Part shown: positions 1 through 8,777 of the stretch, piece after piece
How positions within the stretch are numbered: position 1 is the stretch's first letter
How the letters are laid out: every line of letters starts with the position of its first letter
Assembly: GCA_015657535.1 (NCBI GenBank)
Contig: JADHZB010000739.1
Span: forward strand, 1 to 26,424
DNA: 26,424 nt
From: Nephromyces sp. MM_2019
Lineage: Eukaryota > Apicomplexa > Aconoidasida > Nephromycida
Reading direction: 5' to 3'
Made by a program: the position numbers and the translations under genes
The notes under the pieces: model-generated
What the model was told of the DNA's origin: nothing
What the model saw: the letters and a program-made list of their open reading frames with translations, nothing else
Database searches by the model: none

Positions 1-200
1 GTGTGTGTGTAGCGTTTGTGAGGCTTGTGAAAATCTGTGATATAAGCTGTGTGGTGGCAGTGTGCTGAGCTGTGTGTGGTGGGAGTGTGCTAGGCTGTGT
101 GTGGTGGGAGTGTGTTGAGTTGTGTGTGGGGGTTGGTGTGTAGTGCGTGTATATGGTGGGATTGTATTGAGCTGTATGTGATTGGTGTGTGGGCGTGTGC
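1..200. repeat. TG-rich minisatellite, about 25-bp unit
   Basis: A unit with the core GCTGTGTGTGGTGGGAGTGT recurs with starts near 46, 69, 94 and 119 (spacing 23, 25 and 25 bases), then decays into TG-rich sequence. The array begins at or before the window edge. From 200 to about 620 the DNA holds only scattered short TG runs and no supported gene. Confidence 0.75.
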
Positions 201-792
201 ACCCATGTGCCCTGATTCCAAGCAGCTTGTGGAGATTGTTAACCTGTTTGGTTTATAGACTTTTTGTGTGTGGCACAGTGTGCGTATTACAAGCTTGGGA
301 AAAGGAAAGGGTGTAACCGTATTAGCTACATTTGACTGTCATTCTAGTCTTCTAAATACTAGAGCTACTACACTCTTTTAGTATCTGCAGCTACTCCTAA
401 CCTCACACACACGCCATGAAGGTGAATGTGTGTGTGTTTGTGAAAGCTGAAAAGCAAGCAGTTTAGAGTGCTGTGTATTCGCTTTAACTTTGTTGGTAGG
501 AAACTCTTCGATTAAAGAGTTTGCTGTTGCTATCCCTCTGTGAATGCTGCGAACAGCACGTTAAGATTATCTTGTGTGTGCGTGTTTGCGTATCTTGACA
601 TCCGACTATCTGTGTGCGAATGAACCTTGGATCGCAGCCAAGTAATGCCTAAACGCTACTTTGAAGAAGTAATGTATGAGCTTGAGTGTATGTGTTTTGC
701 GCGTCTTCATGTCTACTGCTTTACGCGGAATCTCAGTGTGTGTCTCGACTTTGTGTTGGCTGCGTGTGTATTGAATGAGTCTTTAGTGTATG

Positions 793-935
793 TGTCAATT
801 ATGTGCCGATTGTGTGTGTGTCGATTGTGTGCCGATTGTGTGTGTGTCGATTGTGTGCCGATTGTGTGTGTGTCCATTGTGTGCCGATTGTGTGTGTGTC
901 GATTGTGTGCTGATTGTGTGTGTGTCGTTTGCATA
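793..935. repeat. 26-bp TG-rich minisatellite, about five copies
   Basis: The marker GCC(G/T) recurs at 805, 831, 857, 883 and 909 (GCT in the last copy), an exact 26-base period. Each unit joins a 15-base block (GATTGTGTGTGTGTC) and an 11-base block (GATTGTGTGCC). Because 26 is not a multiple of three and the unit lacks stops, several frames stay open and give spurious Cys/Val-rich peptides on both strands. I read it as non-coding. Confidence 0.85.
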
Positions 936-1130
936 CGCATTGACTGTGTGTGCGTCAATTGGGACCACTTATATTATCGTAGGCTACCTCCACATCAGTG
1001 CTGCTCTCAGCTTTCTCTCACGATATCGTAAGGCTATCCACACAATTAAAATGATGCAATCTAATCATTCAACAGGGAGCCAAGCGTTCCAGCATTAGCT
1101 GCCTCCACATCCTTGCACATATTCCCGGTG

Positions 1131-1214
1131 CTAATACACACACACACACACGCACACAAGCACACACGCACACACACACGCACACACACACACACACACA
1201 CACGCACACACGCA
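1131..1214. repeat. (CA)n microsatellite, slightly interrupted
   Basis: About 80 bases of CA dinucleotides broken by a few CG and AG steps. It produces stop-free Cys/Val-rich frames on the minus strand that I do not treat as genes. Confidence 0.9.
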
Positions 1215-2255
1215 TGTGAAATACTAACACATCTAAGTAGAAACAATGGCTGAGCCGATAACCGCTTGAGCTACCCTCCCTAGTGCATATACACACACTC
1301 CAACCCCATATTGTGCATACGAACACTCCAACACGCTAATATACACCCACGTTGCAACCCGCCAATCACTCATACACACATACTCCATCCCCCCCTCACC
1401 ACTCATACACACACTCCACCCTCCCACCACCGTAGAACCACACACCTCCCCCATCACGCACACACGCACTGCATCCCCACCTCCACACATATACACACAC
1501 TAGTAGATTCCACGAAGAATGGCAAGGTGTGTTTGAGTGAGCTAATATGTATAAAGACTCTCATTGCAACCCCCCTCACTATCACATTATACTGCATCGG
1601 AGAAGACTGCGTGTGTCTGAATATATTAATATATTCGCAAAAACCTTCTTTTCCTGCTTCTTAGTATGTTCCTTACGCATACCAACCCACTACTTTAGAC
1701 TGAATCTCGTGAGAAGACAAGTAAGCAAAGGGGGTGCAGAAATGGCTAGTATGCTAGTCTGGCAGCCACAACTAGCTTCCCAGCCTCCCTCCGCTCGGTA
1801 TCTATAAACAAACCCACTTTACACCCTCCAGAGACACGCACACAAAAGAGTTTTTGCCTAGTATAGAATGTTAGCAAGAAAGCATCCTCTCTTTATGATA
1901 GACACACGAAATCTCTCCCTTTTTTAGTTTACAATCGCGAGTTTATGCTTGAGTGTGTGTGTGTTTATAGTCTAGTTTCATTCTATGAAGGATGTTTTCG
2001 TGTGTTGTTAGTTTCGCCTGTTAGCTGTGGCATAAAAAGCTACCTAGAGAGCTTGTAAAGCCTTTGTCCTGCTGCTGTTAGTCTAGAGAAACACACAGAG
2101 CTTCTCCTTCGTCTTCCTTAAGTTATACTCATCTACTTTAGCTCTTATCATGAAGATGCTTTGATAAATACCATAGTGTGTGTGTGTGTGATTTCTGCGG
2201 CACCTAAACAGTCGTTTCTCTCCAAAAAAAGTGGGAATTTAGCAACTCCCTTCTT
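1215..2255. other. Intergenic stretch, CA-rich, no supported gene
   Basis: From 1280 to 1500 the plus strand is a degenerate C/A-rich run (ACACACTCC-like words). From 1500 to 2255 the DNA is mixed, with short TG tracts at 1947-1960 and 2176-2190. Several short ORFs exist in this stretch, but none has convincing splice sites or a non-repetitive composition. Confidence 0.5.
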
Positions 2256-4076
2256 TCAGTGTTTTCTTAGTATATTCTTACGGAATTCCTTTGGCCTATC
2301 CGCAGGTTCCCAAGTACCATCATCGTATAAGCACTTGGCACTCATACACACAAGATTGCTAATTCCTGTCGGCATATTATAAGGTGTGTGTGTGTAAAAG
2401 TAATCTACCCCAGGATGGTCTGTAACAGGAGCCATGCTTGCTGTCCTCGTTTGCATCTAGAAAGAATGAATGTGGGTTTCTTGTGTGTGTAGAGGATGAA
2501 GAGACGAAATTTGCAGAGCAAAATTTCAAGCTCTATTGGTAGTGATAGGAATACTAATGAGAGAAGTATGCTCGCACAAGCACAAACGTTGGCGTAGATA
2601 AGCAATTCAGCAGACATGCACAGGGCTCAATTTGTTATGCACACACAGAGAGAGATATATATTCAATTCGTTACACCCACACAAAACACCCCAACACGCA
2701 CATATATCAGCATTCTTCAAAACTCCTTCTTCCCCTTACTCTCTCATAGCTGTTTTTCTCTGAGCTCTGCTTCAAGAACTGATACTGATCCCATTCCCAC
2801 GCATTTGGCGCCTTAGTGGGTAGCCTACGGCCATCAAGGAAGGCACCTGTTTGTATGATATGCTCTACAATTTCCTTCTCATTATTTGCCATCGCTTGAA
2901 GCTTCTCTGACCGTGATTCTCCTGAAGATGTTCCTCTGGTAACTGCGATTCTCTGCTTCTCTGCCGCAGGAAGGAGTGAGATCAGAGAATGAAGAGGAGA
3001 GTAACTATATAGACTAAATGTGTAGTAGCTAAATGCTTACGTTCGGGAATGAGAGAAAACTCCAAACGTTGTGCAAGAAGAAGAAGCAGTTACGAATATT
3101 TGCAAGGAGAAAAGTGTATATGTATGCAGAGTCTGAAAAGGTATTGGAAAGATGGATATTTGGGTTTTGTTGGTTAAAATAGGAATTTTTAGTTAGGTTA
3201 AGGCAAAGAGTTGGGCTCTTGAAGCTTTGAGTTGCTAAGTGAGGTGAACGTCTCTCACTACTTTTTACATTTGCTAAGTAAGATGATGGAATCTATACAA
3301 TTGATATTCCGATTGGAACAGCTAAATACTCAAATTTTGATGCTCTTTTGTGAAATTGTGGAAAAAGCACAAGAAACCACCGAAAAACCAGAGAAACTAG
3401 CGGAAAAATCGCACACAAACCACCAAATATCTCTACACCCTTATTGGTGTGAATAAATCGAAAAAACTTCCAGTTACTTCTGCAGAAGTTACAGACTTTC
3501 TTTCCTTTCCGTCATTCCGCTTTGAAGGCGTTTTTTCAGGATATTTTTGTCAATTTTGTGGTATTAAAGCGTAGAAAAGGCATAGTGAAAAGTGCTATTC
3601 AACCCAAGCAGAGGAATTTATTTGGTGTATAGATATATAGTAGTAGTGATGTCGACAATTTAGCTACAAAAAAATGTATAAGCTTTTTTTAGAGCAGCCT
3701 TGATACTCTAGGTCAAGTTTCTTCTGATGACTATCTCTTCTTTCTACTTCTTCTCCTGTTTTATATCTCTAATTTATTCTTCTCTATATCTCTTGATTCT
3801 TCTTCTTATCTCACTCGCAGCTTTTTCTTTTGACCAATTAGCTCAGCCTCTACTCCTCCAACTACCTTCCCCTAGAAACACCGTCACCATTGTGCTAACA
3901 ATGCACACAAACCCACCTTTTGAGCCGCTTTTAATACCAGAGTAGTCAGGGTCATCCACGTAGCCTTGAGCATCTAGAGGTAGCACCTTGTGTGTGGCGT
4001 GAATATCTGCCTTCTCATTAACTTCTAAGGCCTCTGTAGGAGGAGCTACAGAGGATCTCTGCACATCACCTTCCAT
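2256..4076 (-). CDS. Gene 1: hypothetical protein, three exons, 193 aa
   Basis: I do not recognise this protein. Proposed exons on the minus strand are 4076-3917, 2960-2740 and 2456-2256, totalling 582 bases and ending in TGA. The start is the ATG at 4076; an in-frame TAA lies a short way upstream. Exon 1 ends AAAAG before GTGGGT (phase 1). Exon 2 follows the acceptor TTCCTGCGGCAG and restores the frame, ending in phase 0 at GTAAGG. Exon 3 follows a fine acceptor, TTCATTCTTTCTAG. Exon 1 codes for an acidic segment including LPLDAQGYVDDPDYSG. Exon 2 contains NNEKEIVEHIIQTGAFLDG and WEWDQYQFLKQ. Exon 3 contains LYDDGTWEPADRPKEF and a basic end (RKNILRKH). No signal peptide or membrane segment is visible. 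The coding look of the exons and phase agreement are seen; their union in one gene is inferred. Intron 1 is long (956 bases), so exon 1 could belong elsewhere. A GTAAGA donor at 2281 could instead continue the gene to a further exon. Confidence 0.5.
3283..3456 (+). CDS. Small ORF inside intron 1 of gene 1, opposite strand (doubtful)
   Basis: This ORF of 57 codons starts at ATG (MMESIQLIFRLEQ) and ends in TAA. It has a Leu-rich helical start and a Glu/Lys-rich middle (EKAQETTEKPEKLAEK). It lies within the proposed long intron of gene 1 on the other strand. The composition is protein-like, but there is no other support. It may be chance, or an exon whose partners I did not find. Confidence 0.2.
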   Translation: MMESIQLIFRLEQLNTQILMLFCEIVEKAQETTEKPEKLAEKSHTNHQISLHPYWCE

Positions 4077-5340
4077 CTTGATAGTATAGCTTAGATCGGT
4101 TGCTAATTATCCAAGAAAATCATATAATAGCTGAAACAGATAGAAGATACTCGCTTAGATGTGTGTGTGTGTGTGGAATTCCTGCTAAAAATCATCGTTT
4201 TCAACCATCTACTTACCCTACTTGCCAAAATGTGGTAAGATTGCTACAATGCATGGGTGATATACTAGGGATGAGCTATAATACATGTATGATATGTTAG
4301 GTGAGTTAAACACTCTATATATATTTATCTATGTGCGTGTATAACACATTACGTAAACTCAAACATTCCATATATATCAACACATGTGTGTGCATCATAT
4401 CTCCCCTATATCATTCTAAATATCTGCTCTAACATACTATATGTATCAACACACACACTTCAACTAGTCCTTTATTCACTTTTCGTATGGGCATCATATT
4501 TTATTGCGCTCTAACACATCAGTTTTTCCTGACAAATTTCACTTGTGTGTTTGCAGCTTCGCTGCTTTTGCTTTCCCTCACACACATCAATCACATTAGA
4601 GAAATAGGCTCCTCTCAAAACCCCCAAAAGCACTCCTTCTCTAGCAGCTAGTTTCTCTCAGCCACAGTAGCAATAACGCCTATACTCTAGCGCGGAAACT
4701 TTGCCCACAACAGTGCTTTTCCCATGGATTTACAGGATATATACTAGCATTCTACTTAACACACTAGTATTCTTTTTTTATAGGTTAGAAAGTTTCCTCT
4801 TTGGCATTCACGCTAGGTAGCTCTAGAAAATATTTGTATACAGTTTCACACACTCTCATCATATCGAGGTTTAATTTGCCCGCTAGGTCAAGCACAAAGC
4901 TTCCTAAGTTTTCCGGCACACACACACAAACACACTAGCTGTGTTAATCTATTAGGCTATTTCAACGGTACTAAGAAGAATATTATTGTATTCCCTCTAG
5001 GAAACTACTATTGAGGGACCAAACTGAGCAGGTTCTTTGTGAAGCCTTCACACTAGGGAGAAACTAGAGAGAAAACTAAGCAATGCTGCCGAGTTCAGTT
5101 TACCTGTTGATCATGTATAGCACGGGATACACACTGCCTCCGGCTTATTCTTGCGCGGAGAAATACTCCAGTTCAAGCAGTGTGTGCGAAAAAATACTCT
5201 CTATAGTGCACCAACTACTACAGGGTACATAACTTGCAGCAGATTTTTCGGCTTATTCCTCCTCTTGCTTAATACAGTATATACACTTTTTGTTATAGGG
5301 AGAGAGAAAAATATATAAATATATATAGAGAGGGAGCGAT
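4077..5340. other. Intergenic stretch, no supported gene
   Basis: Mixed AT-leaning sequence with short TG or CA tracts (4158-4174, 4383-4391, 4918-4935) and many short TATATA words (for example 4314-4330 and 5307-5328). I see no open frame with convincing splice sites here. Confidence 0.5.
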
Positions 5341-5344
5341 AGAG

Positions 5345-5605
5345 ATGAAAACACATACACATGTATATATCTTCTTCTATACGTATTATTTAGCGCACTG
5401 TGTATCCGCGAAGGAAATCGCCGGTATCCACATACATATGCCTTCAATGGGACAAGTTATGTTGAGCTATTCTCACAGCGCACACTACATGTTCCCCTTC
5501 GCACTTTTGCTAGAAGCACCGCTACGCCTGTATTGCCTCGTTGCAAACACACTGAGAAGTGTAGGAGTAGGAAATGAAGTCTCTACCCGTGGAGGTATTC
5601 GATAA
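5345..5605 (+). CDS. Small ORF, possible secreted peptide (doubtful)
   Basis: This ORF has 86 codons from ATG to TAA. The N-terminus (MKTHTHVYIFFYTYYLAHCVSA) carries an aromatic hydrophobic stretch after a short basic start, which resembles a signal peptide. The rest (GQVMLSYSHSAHYMFPFALL, then LRLYCLVANTLRSVG) is non-repetitive. It may be real, part of a larger spliced gene, or chance. No family is recognised. Confidence 0.25.
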   Translation: MKTHTHVYIFFYTYYLAHCVSAKEIAGIHIHMPSMGQVMLSYSHSAHYMFPFALLLEAPLRLYCLVANTLRSVGVGNEVSTRGGIR

Positions 5606-5987
5606 ACACACCATTATAGCCATGTGTGTGTGTGTGGCTGACCATGTGGGCAACTACCTCGCACAGTCATTGAGCTTGGCTTTCGCCCTTTGAAAGTCGC
5701 GCGAATGAGTGGGGAGTTCGCCAAGCACACTGCTTTTTAGCTAGGTATTGCCTGTGTTTTCACACTGAAAGGGGGGATATTATATTATATCTTTTCATTT
5801 AGCTGGTTATATAGGATACAGCCGTGGAACTAACTCAGTGGATTCACTAGGTAACCGCCATATGAAGACCAGGCGATGGTGCGTGTGGCGCTGTATACTA
5901 GGCCCGGTCGGTAGTAGTATGTGGGCTGTGGTGTGCGTGGGGAAAGGCTGGAAAAGGTGTTGTAAAGCATTAAGGATTTAAGGGGAA

Positions 5988-6190
5988 CCTCTACTTTACA
6001 TGCGTAAAAGCCAAGTTTGAGTAGCTAAAAAACTAATGCGATTAGTTCCTACTATACGTAGGTAAAAGCCTAGTGTGATTAGCTTAAACTTTGCGTGGGA
6101 AAGCCTAGTTTGGGCGGCTAAAAAACTAGTGTGATTAGCTCTACTTTACATAGCTAATAGCCTAGTTTGAGTAGCTCTACCTTACATGGA
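5988..6190. repeat. Degenerate tandem array (CTAYTTTACATR...AGCCTAGTTTGAGTAGCT)
   Basis: The phrases CTACTTTACAT, AAAAGCC(A/T)AGT and AAAAAACTARTGYGATTAG recur several times in one orientation, for example at 5991, 6049 and 6140. Units of about 50-90 bases have diverged by substitution and length change. The units are rich in TAG and CTAG, so no frame stays open across the array. Confidence 0.6.
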
Positions 6191-6533
6191 AAACACTATG
6201 CTACAAAAGAGGTTATACAGATTTTGTGCATGTACAGCCGCTTACAGAGAAGTGGTTTGCACTGGTGGGTTACTACCCCTGGTGGTGTTTTAAGCTGCCA
6301 AGCCTACCAAGCAGGCAGTTTACGCAGAAAACAAGCAAACGAGCAATGAATTAACGATTGGATAAACTCCTGTAATAAATCGTCTAAATAATCTACAATG
6401 TTCATACATTTTGCCTATGAAAGACGCTCATTTTGGGGGCTGCAATAAGCCAAATCTACATGTGTGTGTTCCTAGTAATAATAGCATATGTGAATGTGCT
6501 TCTGGTAATAATATCACACACACTAGTGTGCTT

Positions 6534-6767
6534 CTAGTCAAAATACATATTTTGATGCCGACTAAGCGGGTGCCAGTGCATGTGCTGAGCTGCCCTACTG
6601 TTTATCCTCCACGGAAGTGTGTTCCATTTCATTTTCTGACCAAAAGCCTCCGATGATTTACTCCGATACAATTCTGCTTCTGTTTTGCGCGTATTCTCAC
6701 TTTTTAGTACTTTCTTACTTTGAAGCACTCGTGTGAAATAGCCCGATAATGGAATTGAGCATGCCAT
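6534..6767 (-). CDS. Small ORF, 77 codons (doubtful)
   Basis: Opens at ATG 6767 (MACSIPLSGYF) and ends in TAG. It is rich in Lys, Arg, Ser and Trp, with KSENTRKTEAELYRSKSSEA and MKWNTLPWRI, and looks non-repetitive. A donor-like GTAAGA lies early in the frame, so it could also be a short first exon. No neighbour exon was identified. The plus-strand frame over the same bases is also open, which weakens the case. Confidence 0.25.
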   Translation of the reverse strand: MACSIPLSGYFTRVLQSKKVLKSENTRKTEAELYRSKSSEAFGQKMKWNTLPWRINSRAAQHMHWHPLSRHQNMYFD

Positions 6768-6784
6768 GATTTTCCAACACACAT

Positions 6785-6975
6785 ATTATCCACACACACA
6801 GTGACGCCCAAGCGCAATCACTTCAACCACACACATAGCGATGCCCCTACACACGTCTTTATCACTTCATCCCCACATACAGTGATTCCTCCACCCAATC
6901 GCATCATCCCAGCACACACAATGACTCCCCAACCCAATCATCTACGCACACAAACCCCCACACACACATTCCATT
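6785..6975. repeat. CA-rich degenerate repeat
   Basis: Plus-strand words such as CACACACA-GTGAYKCC-CAATCA return about every 35-40 bases, each copy heavily altered. The strand is almost free of G. No coding frame is supported. Confidence 0.5.
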
Positions 6976-7291
6976 AACCACCCAAATCAATAAAATTCCC
7001 CACAGTTAGCCATAATAGCTTCATAATCTTCAGCTGCGATTAATACTGTCAGAGGTCTTCTTGCACGGAAAATGACAGAGAAAACTTCAGTATAACTGAA
7101 GGAATACTCGCATCTTCTGAGCATCTCAGCTCTTGCACGTTACAGATGTTACAAAGCCTCCAACAATACGCATACGTATCATTTCGTGCAAATTTTAGAC
7201 ACATCAAACGGATGGAGAAGCTCACGCTTATACCTCTCGATGTAACCTAAAGCTAATAGAAATCTGCACACATACAAGGCAAAAAATCAAA

Positions 7292-7402
7292 ATGGGCAAT
7301 AGCCTTGGTTTGAACCTCCTTTATATTGTAGAGAATATGCAGATGGAGGCTAGAAATATATTGAATTTCAAGTCACCAGGCAATTCTTCAGTAGAAAAAG
7401 TC
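7292..7402 (+). CDS. Possible short exon before a CT repeat (doubtful)
   Basis: ATG at 7292 in good context (CAAAATGGG) opens a non-repetitive run, MGNSLGLNLLYIVENM then EARNILNFKSPGNSSVEK. After this the frame runs into simple CT/TA sequence that I do not believe is coding. The start MGNSLG has the Gly-2 needed for N-myristoylation, but position 6 is Gly rather than Ser or Thr, so the motif is weak. No donor was fixed. Confidence 0.2.
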
Positions 7403-7437
7403 TTCACTAATGTTTACATATGTATATATAGATATCT

Positions 7438-7450
7438 CTATCTTTCTCTG

Positions 7451-7484
<34 letters not shown>

Positions 7485-7675
7485 AATATCTCCCCGTAAC
7501 TTTCTCTATATCTCTCTCTGTATCTTTCTCCTACTCTTTGACTCTCACTCTCTATCTCTCTATCTCTATCTCTCTGACTCACTATTTCACTATCTATCCC
7601 TCTCTTACTCTCTCTACCGTTCCATATCTCTCTCACTATCTACCCCTCTATCTCTCTCGCACTCTCACTCAGCTA
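7438..7675. repeat. CT-rich tract with central (TA)n
   Basis: Starts with (TC)n, passes through a TA run near 7468-7484, and continues as TCTCTAT/TCTCTCAC words to about 7675. The plus strand is almost pure pyrimidine apart from the A of TA/CA. It translates as a spurious Leu/Ser/Tyr-rich tail. Confidence 0.8.
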
Positions 7676-7975
7676 ATGTATAAAACCCCTTCAACGCACA
7701 CCTACTAAAAGCAGCTAATCATCACCACCCTCCTGGGTAGAAAGTTGGTATATTTCAAATACAATGGCGTCATACAGAACACACCATAATACCTTCAACT
7801 TGTGTGTGTGTGTGTGTGCGAATTCTTGCAGATGATATATAAATGGGTTGCTCCAGCAACCTGCCCTAAAAAAGTGGGACTTTTTCAGGGAATTTACAAA
7901 CCGAGTAGTACTCCAAAGCAAACCTTAGATACTCACACTATAAAAGACTATCCTTCCCCGTAGGAAATGCTTATA

Positions 7976-8777
7976 AAAGCGGAATCAAGGCAACTTGAAA
8001 TATAACAGAAAAATGAGCTTCTAAGCCACAAATTAAATGGTTAAAATTACAGACAAAGCTGTCTTCTTCAGCTTTTTAGACAAAAAAAAAAATTTTTCAC
8101 TGCGAGAAGAGCAAGTTTCTTCTCAGCGTTAATATGATAGAATTCCGTCAAAAAGAGCCTACTCACATACACACACACGTGTTTTTTGAGAGGGACCAAT
8201 ATCAAGAGGCACCGTCTCGAGTCAAGTCATCACAGAAATATGGCAGGAGCCCGAAAACTCTAGTATCTTCATAGAGAGCATCACATGTTTTTCAGGCAGC
8301 AGCCGAATAATGTCTCTAAAAAGAAGCTCAGAAATAGCCTCTACTTCGTGATGCTAACACACACTGCTTATTCTCTTAAAGACTAAAAAAGCCTGCCACG
8401 AAGATATCAAAAAACATGTAAATTTTACATTCAAATTTTTTTTTGGCAGCATACACACAACTGCGTATTTCACACAAACCATCGACCAATACGCATTTAT
8501 TTTCACGCGAAAAAAGATTACCCAAAGTTTAAAGGAGAGTGTACATACATCCTCTATACATAAGAAATACCCATTCACTTAAAAAAAAAGGCTATCAACA
8601 GGGTCGATATATTTCAGGGCTCTCGTAAAAAATTGCACTCTTTCACGTGCTCTAATCCTCCTGTGTGAGTGTGGGTATACCAAATAATGCTGCTGCTGCT
8701 CAGCACACACTTTTTGCAACACATACGATTACCTTTGACAAAAAATCGCCAAAACTACTCCCCAACACTGCTACTCT
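7976..8777. other. Intergenic stretch 3' of gene 2
   Basis: AT-leaning sequence with A and T runs near 8082-8095 and 8439-8443 and a short CA tract at 8166-8180. A minus-strand frame at 8578-8354 is open but hydrophobic and unconvincing. This region probably holds the 3' UTR of gene 2; no AATAAA was seen close to its stop. Confidence 0.4.

Noticed and set aside
1..200. Telomeric repeat
   Set aside because: The unit is about 25 bases with TGTGTGG and GGGAG parts and does not match short regular telomere repeats.
627..1098. Two overlapping Cys/Val-rich plus-strand ORFs
   Set aside because: They are translations of the 26-bp TG minisatellite in different frames and have no independent coding signal.
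1061..1326. Cys/Val-rich minus-strand ORFs
   Set aside because: They are read through the (CA)n tract and are a product of low complexity.
7403..7708. Leu/Ser/Tyr-rich continuation of the frame that starts at 7292
   Set aside because: The residues come from CT and TA simple sequence; only the first 37 codons look non-repetitive.
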